A stretch of DNA of 35,960 bases, taken from contig QAXH01002012.1 of NCBI GenBank assembly GCA_004335635.1, positions 1 to 35,960 of the forward strand. Reading direction: 5' to 3'. Positions 21,124-32,000 of the stretch are shown piece by piece. The DNA is from Chloromonas sp. AAM2. Its lineage: Eukaryota; Chlorophyta; Chlorophyceae; Chlamydomonadales; Chlamydomonadaceae. The notes beneath the pieces were generated by a model, which was not told where the DNA came from, made no database searches, and was given only the letters and a program-made list of their open reading frames with translations. Positions within the stretch are counted from its first letter, which is position 1. Each line of letters starts with the position of its first letter. Both the position numbers and the translations under genes were made by a program.

Positions 21124-21318
21124 CCAAGGCCTTTAGGCACAAACCTTGTGTGCTCGCTAGTTGCTGGGTTTGTTTGATGGCACAGAATGGGCCTGAGCAA
21201 GCACTTACTTGGAAGACACCCCTCATAAGGGGTATGACTCTGCCGTGCCGCCACTCATTCCATGTTGGTTGTCATGCATGGTTACTGAGCCATTCCAGCA
21301 TTGACCGGCCACACACAG
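21124..21318 (+). CDS. RING-H2 finger coding exon (probable part of the gene starting at 19003)
   Basis: The frame holds CWVC, 24 residues, then LPCRHSFHVGCHAWL. This is the first six zinc ligands of a RING-H2 domain (C-x2-C ... C-x-H-x2-H-x2-C) with the usual WL after the sixth. RING-H2 proteins recruit E2 enzymes for ubiquitin transfer. The exon ends at ACACACAG/GTAACT. The 5' limit is a guess (an acceptor at 21123 would match the phase of a donor at 21041). The exon supplying the last two cysteines was not found, so the domain may be broken. The 42 nt around the donor are duplicated near 21386-21427. Confidence 0.45.
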
Positions 21319-21971
21319 GTAACTCAACACCTTGTTCTGTCCTGCATCAGCTCAGTTGGTTGATGATGCACTTTCCGAACACGGTTGGTTACCGAGTCAT
21401 TCCAGCATTGATGGGCCATGGATAGGTACTCTGCACGTCGCACAGTGGTGCTATGAGAGGCAGTGTAGCGAGCAACAAGTGCTTTCTTAGACTCGCCCCC
21501 TTAGCAATGTTGCAGCCTCACTGCACGCTGCTATGAGCGATTTGCACATTTTCAAGCCCCATTTTGGGTCTAGCGAGGTATGCGGACAGGATAGCACCTT
21601 GAGGGGTTGGCCACCACCACTACTATCCTGGTGTGCCTCAATCCCCTTCACATGTAGGTTGGGCGGGTTGGAATCCCTCCCCTTATGTGATGTTGTGAAC
21701 TCATGTTGTGTGCCGGATGCACTTGCATTTCATGCAGTTGCTTTGAACCCTGAGTCTGAAGCTGCAGCCATGGTTTACTGACTATCAAGCCAACCCATGC
21801 AAACCCGTTCAGCATTCCAATCATTTGTTTTACATCAGCTCGGGCATGAGGCCGGGCACCAACTGTGAGCGCAATTCTTTGCCTAGGCCTTATCCAGGTT
21901 CTAGAAACCAGCAACCAGCTCCCAAACTGCCATTCACCGGCTTCTGTCTTCTTGCCCTGCTTGGCTGGAAA

Positions 21972-22370
21972 AAGATGTTTGCCGGTTCTGGGACAATTTC
22001 CAGAAACGCCACTGGAATCAGTGTAGGGTTAGGACAAGGGGACAACTTCATGGGATTGGTTTGATGACATGGACAGAGGCCTTCTTGACTGCCAGCTCCC
22101 TTGGTAGGGGTATGTAAGCCCTGCCACCCACCAGCGGGTTGTACTGGCACACATGCAGCTGCATGCCACAGTATCCCATAAACCTGATGCTATCCTTTGC
22201 GGTCTCCATTTGTGAGTCCACCTCATTCATGCACTTGATGAGTCAAATTTTCATGAGCCCCTGCCTCTCTGACCAACCCTGTACTCTGGTACACTGTTGC
22301 CACGGCTTCCCTGCTGCCACACTGATTCCAGTGTTGTTTCTGGAATTGTCCCAGAACTGGCAAACATCTT
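21972..22370. mobile_element. Terminal-inverted-repeat element, copy B
   Basis: The left end AAGATGTTTGCCGGTTCTGG continues GACAATTTCCAGAAACGCC and ACTGGAATCAGTGT. The right end is its reverse complement with few changes over about 50 bp. The element is 399 bp and encodes no transposase. Its outer 20 bases match copy A and the solo end; the subterminal part differs, so B is a second subfamily. No convincing target-site duplication is seen. Confidence 0.65.
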
Positions 22371-22389
22371 GACTGTAGCAGGTGTATCC

Positions 22390-22700
22390 ATGTTTATGCT
22401 GGGTGTCATTGTGACGCTGTCACATTGTGGAACAATTTTTTTCACCGCCGTTACAAGGGTGAGCATTGCACTCACGAGTTGATTGCCATGCAAAGTTTTC
22501 ATGTCCCATTTCTTCTTGTACCACAGCAACTACTGTACAGTGGTGCCATTGTTGTCATGAGCTCGTACCTGTACATCCTCATCCTCCGTTGTTATCACAA
22601 TGGGCAACCATGTATTGCAAGCGGTGTTTTTGGCGGTCTGATGGTGATAATGTATTCAGGCCAACATTTGCAGTGCTCCTCAGCAAGACTGTATTTGTAA
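22390..22700 (+). CDS. Possible small multi-span membrane protein (about 80 residues), unknown
   Basis: Two exons, 22390-22458 and 22527-22700, join in phase 0 through a good donor (AGG/GTGAGC) and acceptor (TACCACAG). The product has three hydrophobic runs: MFMLGVIVTLSHCGTIFF, then a stretch around SGAIVVMSSYLYILIL, then SGVFGGLMVIMYSG. The stop falls inside a TGTAA, and another TGTAA is at 22857-22861. It starts only 20 bp past element B, so it may be the 3' part of a longer gene interrupted by it. An overlapping frame at 22660-22790 is also hydrophobic, so composition alone may explain this. No family recognised. Confidence 0.3.
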
Positions 22701-23205
22701 CAATCCTGGTAAATGGCGCCTTAGCTTTTCTGTTGTTGTATCAGTCACTGAATGCTTATTATCAAGGTTTTGGAGACGAGCGGCAGACAAGTGCATGCTG
22801 CACAAGTACCGTTCGCATCATCAGAGTCCAAACCTACCTATGTGTCTGTATTCTCTTGTAAATCAATCACTGATATGCTGACGAACCAGCACCATATGGC
22901 ATTGGCCAGCAATGATCATGTGATGATCGCCACGTCCCCCAGCAACCCGCGCCGCATCCCTTTATCTTGTACTTATGCTGTAGGCGTTGTAGGCCAGTGG
23001 CCAGTGACAAGAGCATTTGTGTGGCCAGTGACAAGAGCAAACCTACCAGTCTGTAACTCACAATGCGTGAGAGTTGCAGATGTGCTCAAGGCGTTGCAGC
23101 AGGTTACTCTACCTCAGAAAGTGCACTCAACTAACGTGGAACCTGCAAAGCCTTCAAGAGACTTGTGTTGGAGTCATTTACATAGCTTCCACCATTCCGC
23201 TCAAA

Positions 23206-24992
23206 ATGTCATCCATCGCAATGCGCTCACAACTGACACGCACCGCTATGGGGCGGACCGCTGCTCCCGTGCGCCCCTTCACGCAGAGGCGACCAATGAG
23301 AACGATGGCTGTGAGTGCGCAGCTTTTCAGCAATGAACAGCGGCAATGCCAAGAGCGATGGTGTAGACTGAGCATGGTCGGACGGTGATGCCTGGCTTTA
23401 GCCATGCCTTTGATGCAGCTTCTGGACTTCTTCAAGCGCCCAGCTGCCAGTGCAGCTAAGAAGTCAGTGCGTGAGACTGTTGTTGTGGAGCCGGCTTACA
23501 ACCTGCAGGTGAATTGGCCACACGATGCATTGACTGCACGTATCATGACAGAGATCAAGCCATGGCCGAGGGGGTGGCATGACATGCCGGTCAATGCAGC
23601 ATTCCCCAGTGCCATCACTTCATCACAGCCTTACACGCGGCAGATTAACCAAGCACTCTTAGCTTAGCTTGTGCTCGTTGTTCAATCAACGGCCCATGTG
23701 TGATTGACACACCAATGGGCTAGCACAGGACAAAGGTGCCCGACCAGCACACATCTGACAATGCCTGCCCCATGTCTGTCCCTGTCTCAGGCAGCCCTGG
23801 TTGCCATTGCCGGGTTGGAGGCGAGCCAGGGCTGGTGGCCTGTAGCGGCCTTCACAGGTGTCCTGGGTGTGTTCCTCACCATCCAGGCATCACGTGTCAA
23901 GTGAGTGGCTGGGCAGTTGTGTCAAGCAAGCGTACACCAATGTAAGCATGTAGCAAGGGGACCAGGGCCTTGCCTGGAGACTGGGCAGCACCTGATGGGA
24001 GTCGTGATGTCATTCATCTGGGCAACGTGTGCACCGTTGCCGTTGTGCACATGGGGTGGCAGGACAAAGCAGCTATGTGGAATAGGAGCAGGAATGGTTG
24101 TCAACAGAACAGGCATGCTGCAATTTGCCATCGTTTTTTCCGGGAGGAGGATGAAGCAGCCGGCATGCATTTGCGATCGTTATGTGTACTCCCCAAGCCT
24201 TGAGATGTAGTCTTTAGTATCCAACGCCTTGGGATGTAGTCTTTAGTATCCAACGGACATTGAAGGGTGGCTGCACTGGCACGCCTTCCACCAAGACTCA
24301 TTGGTATGGCCCCCGTCATGATGATGCTGCAGGTTTATATTTGATGATGAGGCTCTGGAGGTCAAGATTGGAGGTGAAGAAGCAGACAACGTGGTCACGG
24401 GCACACCCAACAGGTGCCGACAGGAACAGCCATGCTCAATACGCACCTTGTTAGGGGTTTTGTGCAAGGCAATCTCGCATTCCCTTCAGACGACTGAGAC
24501 CGGGGATCTGCAAGCCCATCTGACCAATCTGAGTTGGTCTTCGAGCGCTACCATGCTGATGGCTGTGTCTCACGGGGGATAGGCATCACGTCTCGCACAT
24601 TTACAATATCTGGCAAGCAGAATGCCATCCAGCACGTTTCCCGCACGCTCGGGGGCCAGTTGCTAGCCCGTAACCTTCAGGACGGATGATCAACACGCCT
24701 CTCCTGACCTCACAATTGAGTTTGGTCTTAATACATGCTCAATTCCATGCCCTGGCAGATTATTGTAAAGTCTGTTGTGTATCAACTTTGCCCTGGCAGG
24801 TGGCCATACAGTTCCTTTACAAACTGGGAGATGTGGTGGCCTGCGTTCCCTGTGCTGGTCTACTTCAAGGAAAACATGACCAAGCCAGAGGGGCAAATCC
24901 ACTTCTTCCCCATCATCTTCAACGGGCAACAACTGTTCAAGGTCATGGAGGAGCGGTGTGGTCCCAGGATCAGCCAGATGGGCAAGGAGTAG
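23206..24992 (+). CDS. Plastid-targeted DUF3119 family membrane protein
   Basis: DUF3119 proteins are conserved in cyanobacteria and plastids; their function is not established. Exons are 23206-23310, 23419-23508, 23791-23900, 24333-24413 and 24800-24992, all in phase, for 192 residues. The first 35 residues are rich in Arg, Ser, Thr and Ala with no acidic residue, as in a chloroplast transit peptide. Then come LLDFFKRP, a charged linker, two hydrophobic segments (about 66-99), FIFDDEALEVKIG, and the family signature: RWPYSSFTNWEMWWPAFPV, then LVYFKE, IHFFPIIFNGQQL and a C-terminal MEERCGP. Length and domain order fit the family. TGTAA follows 127 nt after the stop. The intron before the fourth exon contains a 29-bp direct repeat. 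Confidence 0.88.
23668..23739 (-). repeat. Dispersed 72-bp repeat, copy 1 (inside a DUF3119 intron)
   Basis: It matches 25340-25411 at all but about five of 72 positions. It contains an imperfect hairpin: GCCCATTGGTGTG pairing with CACACATGGGC around a TCAAT loop. The other copy adjoins a tRNA-like head, so this one looks like a 5'-truncated copy of the same element. Confidence 0.7.
24197..24254 (+). repeat. 29-bp direct repeat, two copies
   Basis: GCCTTG(A/G)GATGTAGTCTTT plus AGTATCCAAC occurs twice back to back with one difference, within the third intron of the DUF3119 gene. Confidence 0.85.
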
Positions 24993-25118
24993 ATGCTGCA
25001 GGGGATGCTGCTTGACGTTTGCACAGCGATCCAACCTGTGAAAAGTGGGTGTTGATCCACAATGTATTCACGAAGGGACAGGTTGCCATCTCCAGAAGTA
25101 GAGTATGAAGGGTGGGGA

Positions 25119-25123
25119 TGTAA
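25119..25123 (+). promoter_or_regulatory. TGTAA poly(A) signal of the DUF3119 gene
   Basis: First TGTAA downstream of the stop codon at 24992, giving a 3' UTR of about 150 nt. Confidence 0.6.
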
Positions 25124-26059
25124 CATGGCAAGTTGAGCCCCGTCTCACCTTGTTGAACCGTCTTAAAAGGTGTGTCGGTGCTGAAATGAGAGTTAGTGTG
25201 CATGTACGCCACACCGTTGGTGAGCAGTGTCATGCAGCTAGCTAGGCAACGTCCTGCGGCGATCTGTTTTGTCAGCGACATTTGTCATGGTCTGCGTTTG
25301 ATCACCAGTGCCTCTTGATCCCCAAGCAATCTTGGCTGCCTTGTGCTAGTTGTTCAATCATTGGCCCATGTGTGATTGACACACCAATGGGCTAGCCCAG
25401 GACAAACGTGCATTGTGCATTTGTAACAATGGTGAACACCAGCTGCGATCAGAGTCGATTTCACGCCCGTGAGATCACGCCGTATCAGTCTCACAAGCAG
25501 ACCGCCTGCCCATCTGAGCTACAGCCGCTTGCTGATAGTTGGTGTGGTGGTGTAGGGGGCTGTGGTGGATGTGGGAGCTGGCTGAGCACGGCTTTGGGAT
25601 TGACTGCCACAGGTTGAAGTACATGCGCATGCTGTTGGCCTCTGGCTGACATTGCTGGCTTGGTCCGGGCGCATGCTTTACTGCGTATGCTAAGGCATGG
25701 CCCTCCCAACACACCGTACTCAAAGAATGCTAGCCCGCCAAGCAAGCATGCTGGTCCTACAATGCATAGAAGAGAAGACATGGCAGTGCGGGGCAACTCA
25801 CGTTGTCCACTTCGCCGAGACAAGCAGAGACACAAGCATGCGCGTTTCGGCAAAGGGCACAGGGCAAACCTCAGAAACGAACCACGAGTACGGGCCAAAT
25901 CTTCTCCGCGCTTGCTGGCCCGACGATGAGCAGAGAGCATTATGCATACCCGTTGCCGTATCAGCTGTGGTTAAAGACTTGCGAGTCCTCTAGGGCTTCC
26001 CGTACAAGTGCAAATCGCAGCTCCCCAGGGCCTCGAGCCCTGGTGGAGATTGAGCCAAG
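25124..26059. other. Intergenic region between DUF3119 and DRC11 genes
   Basis: Nothing resembling a supported exon was found. It holds the SINE-like unit at 25340-25528. The 5' part of the DRC11 transcript must lie near its right end. A minus-strand open frame of 149 codons at 25940-25491 runs through the tRNA-like segment and has no family similarity, so it is not called. Confidence 0.5.
25340..25528 (-). repeat. SINE-like element: tRNA-like head plus 72-bp repeated 3' part
   Basis: On the minus strand, 25528-25450 begins GCGGCTGTAGCTCAGATGGG, which contains a perfect Pol III A-box (TAGCTCAGATGG). It continues with an anticodon-arm-like GGTCT/AGACT stem, but the T-loop is degenerate and no matching 3' acceptor strand is present, so it is not a functional tRNA. 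About 40 bp farther along the same strand lies the 72-bp repeat with its hairpin (25411-25340), also found at 23668-23739. A tRNA-derived head joined to a repeated tail is the usual SINE layout; this assignment is inference. Confidence 0.5.
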
Positions 26060-29000
26060 ATGGCGAATGTGTGAGTGCCATCGAAATTAATCGTGAAGTC
26101 ATCATGTCAGGCTGCGCAGCGAACGTGGCTGTCACAGGTTGCCCCAATGCCGCGTGCTTGCAGCACATTCGACATCATGTGGCGGGAGGCGATGATGGAG
26201 TTGCTTGATCAGCTGGAAGCAGAGAACCCTGAGGACCCTGGTCTAGCACCCAAGGTGAGCAGCAGGGCAGAACTGTTTAAATCAGGGCAGAACTGTGCAG
26301 GCATGCATGCACAACTCTGTGATTTAATATTAATTGATTTAATAGATGTATGCGTGAAAGGCGAATGCACCACTTGCGTGGCCTCAATTTCTGAATGGGC
26401 TAGCCATGTTTACACAGAATAGATGTGTCGCACAGACAACCTTGGGCCTCGTTATTCTATGCGGAGCCCCGGCGTTATGAATGGCCTTACTTTGCTGCTG
26501 ATGCAAAAGCAGTTGGGTTTCAGCTCGTAGGTACCGTGGATGCATTGCCTTGCAGGAGCTATCTGAATGGGCATGCATCTACATCCGGTACATCCAGATC
26601 CTGCGCAAGTTGGAAACAGCATACGATCAAATGGTGCACCCCCAGAAGCGGCTGGACATGCGCAAGGCCTTGGAAGCCTGCATAGGGCGCATGTTGGAGA
26701 TCCGGCACTGGATGGTCCGACTGAACAAAGGACTGGACTTTGTCAGTCTGGATGACATCCTTGTTGACCTCAAGCTGGGGCCAGAGGTGCTCGAGGTGTG
26801 AAAGCTGATCGCAGAGAAGCAGCAGGCATCAAGATGCTTGGACCTTCTGCAGTGTTATCTATCGGAGTGTCAGTGAGGCCCCTCCGTATGGAAAGAGAAT
26901 TGATGGGGATTGACTGCTGCGGATGTGCTGCCATATGTTGACAACAACTGTCTGCGATGGGTTTCTTCAGGCAGAGATTGTGTGCCTAATTGGGTTTCTG
27001 GCAGCCAAGTAATCACGTGGCCTTGTGATTACATTTATGGCACGTGCATATCAAACTCAACACTTGGTATTTCGTTGTCACGCCACGTAGAACACATATA
27101 TACAACATATACAACACGTATATAAAAGATGCTTCTATTGCTGATCTCTCCACACATTTCCCTCACCCTTGCTGCCTCCTCTCAGGTGCCAGTGCCCAAG
27201 TACTTCATAGAGGACCGGGCCAAGGAACTGGACGATAGGGACAAGTTCCTGGAGGCCCTGGTGGACAAGTACAATGTCAAGCCGCCCCAGGCGTCCTCAC
27301 TGATCAAGATTGGGACAGCGCTGACGGAGGACGAGGCGGTCATGCTGCTGCAGAGATACGAACGAGGTGTGCTGGGGTGGGTACTCTCTGGCTGGGTTGC
27401 AACTCACAAGAAGACATAGGGAGGCTTGTGTCAGTGTCAGCACTGTGTGAGGGGTGCTCTCTGGGGAGACATAGCGAGGTCCGTCAGCCCGGACTGGGGC
27501 GCCAATGAGTGGTGGCGCAACACCTTAGGAGGGAGGCGTAGTGGGCAGCATGTCCACATGTCCATGCCCGATTAATTGCGGCATGGTCACAGGACAGTTC
27601 CTGTACAAAAGGGGTTGTATCAGTACCCTCTGGACGGCATGTGCAAACATAGTGCAACACTGCGAAGCTCTCTCATCAAGTAGGGGACATATGGACATAT
27701 ATAATTCTTGCCAACAGCTGTCTGACCCTAGTGTCGGTCATGCCTGGCTGTTTCAGGGTTTCAGGGTTTTGATTGGTTTGGTCCTTATGCTACTTTATCT
27801 TCACCTTGCAGGGCGTCAGGGGCGCGAGCGGGCGCGTATGGTCCACCTGATCAGGCGCCAGCGGCAGGTGGAGGACAGACGGTCGAAAACCGGTGTGCCG
27901 CTCACACATGATGAAGCAGCCAGGAAGATCCAGGCGGCCATCAGGGGCTTCATCTGGCGCCGTAAAATCAAGAAGGAGGCTGATAAGGAGGCGATATTCA
28001 TAGGCATGATGCCCAAGGTGTGGCCTGGGTGTGGCCTTGGTTTGACAGGGCTAGCAGGCACAGGAGGCTTGCATCGATAGGAGATAGCCGGCCAGAAGCA
28101 ACGGGCAGCAGTGTTTTGATCGTTTTGGGTTCTAGTTCCTAGTGCTTGTTACGAGTGCAAGATGCCGGCATGTGGCAGAGGCTGGTACATTAACGCAAAC
28201 AGTAGAGCTACTTTGCGTGCATGCTCCCAGCGAACACAGCTACTGTGTGCGCACGTGTCGGCCCCTTGCAGCCACGGGACCCCAAGAACGACCCCACTGT
28301 GAACGAGGCCAAAAACCTCATGCGGCGCAAGCGCATCCAGCTGGAGTATGCCAGGGAGTACGATGATGCTGTGGTGGAGCTGAAACAGAAGGTGAGCAAC
28401 GCAGTGTGGCAACACGTGCACATCATTGGTCATGCAACAGACCTTGGGTGGAGGGTTACCATCACAAGGTGGTACATGAACATACATAGATACAACGTGA
28501 AGAAAGCCTCAGCCTGATCTGCAGTCACTCAATAGCCACTCAGACGCACGTGCGAGTGTGTATCGCACTCTGGTTCTTGCTTGGACGACCATGGCGTCCC
28601 CAATGACACGCATTGCATTGCGGGTGATGGGATCTGCACGTTGCGCCACGTTCAAACGTTTCGACACCTTCCGTTCTTCGATCTGCAGATTCGCGAGCTC
28701 GAGGGTCAAGACATGCGTGAGACGATCCAGGACAAGGTCAACTCCTGGTTCGTGGAGAATCGCAACCCGGAGAACGGAGATTATCCGGACTTTCCGGAGA
28801 CAGAGGACGGAGGTAGCAAGGTAAAACTCTTCATACATTAGAGTCCATACACGTCGAACAGCACGTGGCACAGCAAGCTCGATGACTGTTGCTCTGGTGC
28901 ACCATGCAGCGACCGCAGAACCGCCGAGCAAGCTAATGCAACACACGTCTGGCATGTATTGTCCTTGGCCGTGCTCTCAAGTGCAGCTCATGTGTGCCGC

Positions 29001-32000
29001 TGGTCGCCCCGCAGATCATCCTGAACCCGCCCCCTCCGACGCTGGATAGCCTCTTAGATGGCATGGACGATGGTAAGGATGCCAAAGGCAAGGGCAAAGG
29101 AGCAAAGGACACAAAAGGCAAGGGCAAGGGCGCGGCGGAAGAAACAACGGCCGTGGTGGAAAAGGTCACAAGCGTTTTCATCCCGCCGATTGAGGCAGCG
29201 GTTCAGGAGTTTGTGGCTAAGTGGCAAGATCGCGATGAAACCAACAACTTCTTTCAGCGGCATGACGCTGACCTTGTGAAGGAGGAGTTGCGACCAATCG
29301 TGTTTGAAGAGATCCGGCAACAGGTGAGAAAGGCCCGCGGAAGCTCTGAAGGATAGACGCCCAGCATACGCCGAGTCTCACGACACAATCGGCGACATTG
29401 TGCATGCTGACGTCGTGATCGCTCTTTTAGCTCTCATTGACTGACAAACCCCACACGACGTGGGCAAACCCTCGCGCCCCAGGAGCAAGGACGTATCAGG
29501 TCGATGCCCGACTGTTTCTGACTGACTGACGAGCACTGACGACATGATCTGCGACCGGATGCGTGCGGCCTTGCTGATTATAGTCATTGCGTGTCTGCAG
29601 GTTGACGAGGAAATGGCAGTGCTGTTGTCCAACCTCAAAGACATGGTCGAGGCAGAGCGAGCGGCAAAGCTCGGGAAAAAGGGCAAGAAGAAGAAGAAGG
29701 CCAAGAAGAAGAAGAAGGTGGGTCAGCCAAGAGTGGGGCCGGAAGCACAGCTGTTGGTGGAGAAGATATAGTTTCCAGGCCGCTGAAGAATCTCGACTCA
29801 GCGGCGCGCAGCACCCGACTTGTGCTCGGACCTGTCCTATCTGTTGTGTGGCAGGGAATTTGTCTGCCGATTACAGTCTCACGCTCGTGTCACAGATCGC
29901 TTCACTGCGACCCGACTTGTGCTCGACCCTATCCTACCTACAGGGCAAGAAGGAGAAGAAGGGCAAGAAGAAGAAGGACCCCACCTCGGACCGATCCATC
30001 GAGTCCCTGTTCGCCGAGCTTGTGAGCAATGGCATTCTGCAGCCGTGCCCACACGTACATGTGCGCGACTACATGGGCTCGTCCAGTTACATGCAGGTAA
30101 GGCGCCTACAACCTTGTATACCGGTATGCCACCAAGCCTACAAGTCTCCCTCCAAGGGAAACACTGCATGCACCCTCCATGCTCCCACTGCATAAAGTGC
30201 AATGCCCCTGCTCCCTCTGCTCCATGCTTCCTCTCTGCTCTGTGTTATGTACTGCCTGTCTGCTCTGTGTTATGTACTGCCTGTCTGCTCTGTGTTGTGT
30301 ACTGCCTGCCCTGGCAAGTAAGTCTCCCACAAATGTCTCCCGTATGAGAGGCCTGAGGATGAATACGGTGGCATGGGGCTTACTTGACGTACTCTGCAGC
30401 CAGGCACGAAGCGTTACATTTGTCACACCAGGCACGAAGCGTTACATTTGTCACAATAGACGTCTGAGATTAGCCACAATCACTCGATCAATGCCGAGCA
30501 GATTCCCTAAGTTGATGTTTTCATTCATTGGCAAGTTCCAACCGCACACATGCCTCAACCCGTCATGCAGGCCACCCTGGAGAAGGCGGGAGTAATCCCC
30601 GACCCCAGCATGGCGCAGATCCGCACCGCCGTCACAGAGTACGCGATCCTGCCGCTGGGCAGCCAGTACATCCACGAGCGTGTGCCCTACGTCAAGTCAA
30701 TGCTGCTGTACGGGGCGGACCGAACCGGAAAGACACTACTCAGCCAGGTAGGATTAAAAGTCCAGAAGTCACAGTTCAGATGTATGAGTTCAGATATTGT
30801 TGTGGGATTCAGAACAGTGTTGAACTGAGTCGAGTTGAGGTTGATATTGCAGGACAAAACTTGGGACTCACTCTGCTCAACCAGTTCACTTCCTGTCAAG
30901 TGAACTGTTAAGCACACAGCAACACCTGTGCGATCTGCGTCATGTGTGGTGCAGTCAATTGCCAACCTGGCGGGCGCCAACTTCTTTGACCTTTCCCCGC
31001 GCAATACGGACGGAAAGTACCCAGGGAAAAACGTCAACATGATGATCCACATGGTCTTCAAGGTGAGGTCCGTTTCTATGGCAAACGAATCAGCAATCGC
31101 TAGTAGCAGTCTCTACTGTACAATTGTTGCTGTGACCCTATGTTTCAGATCTCATGGGGCAGGCAGGTTCTGTACCTGGGACTGTGTTGTGGCTCCAGAA
31201 GCTAGCACAGCGTTCATGATGTTGTTAGAATGTTTGCACTTGCAACCATGGTTGTTGTCATTGTCATGGTTGTTTACTGCTTTAGGTTGCACGCACCATG
31301 GCGCCCTCGGTAATTTACATGGACGACGCCGAGAAGATCTTCCTCAGCGACAAGAAAAAGCTCAAGGAGTTCGGGAGCCAGGTGAGGCTGCAGACAGCAT
31401 CCGGAATCCCTGGTTTGTCTTTCTTGCAGCCAAAAAGCCCTGTTAACCTGACCTGACCCTGGCTTTCCTACCCTTTGTCCCGCCATGTCATGTTGTACCC
31501 TTTCTTTGAACTCCTTTGTTGGCTATTTTACGTTTACTAACATTTCCACTGGGCCCTCAAACCCTAGCACAGCCCTAGGCCAACCCGGCGCTGCGTGTTG
31601 CTACCTACCCCGCCCAGGAGCCGTACAGTCGCATCAAGAAGGAAATGCTCAAGGAGGTGAAGGCCATGGGGCCGGGCGAGCGGGTGCTGCTGCTGGGCAA
31701 CAGCCAGGAGCCGTATCTCTGCACGAAGAAGGACGAGAAGGCGTTCATGAACTTCTGGACCAAGACGCTCTTCCTGCCGGCGCCGGACTACGCATCTCGG
31801 AAGGTGGGACTTGCGGGCGTGGGACAGCGCAGGGCAGCAGGCCCAAGGCCAGATACAAGGTTTTGAGCGGTTGGCCATCACTTTCTGCCGTCTCTGTCTT
31901 GGCCGCAACACCCCCTCCCGGAGCTGTGCCCATGAAAGGCATCACATTGTTGTATGTTCATCAGTTGTGTGTTCCTCAGTTGTATGTTCATCAGATGTGT

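Noticed and set aside
22540..22800. HRD1-type ubiquitin ligase transmembrane region (a frame reading FRPTFAVLLSKTVFV and on)
   Set aside because: Some likeness to the first spans of HRD1, but a RING would have to follow and there is no room before the DUF3119 gene; the nearby RING-H2 exon lies upstream, in the wrong order.
25450..25528. Functional tRNA gene
   Set aside because: The A-box and a possible anticodon stem are present, but the T-loop is degenerate and no strand pairs with the acceptor start GCGGCTG.
25491..25940. 149-codon minus-strand frame with one hydrophobic segment
   Set aside because: It runs into the tRNA-like repeat for its 3' end, has no splice partner or poly(A) signal, and resembles no family.
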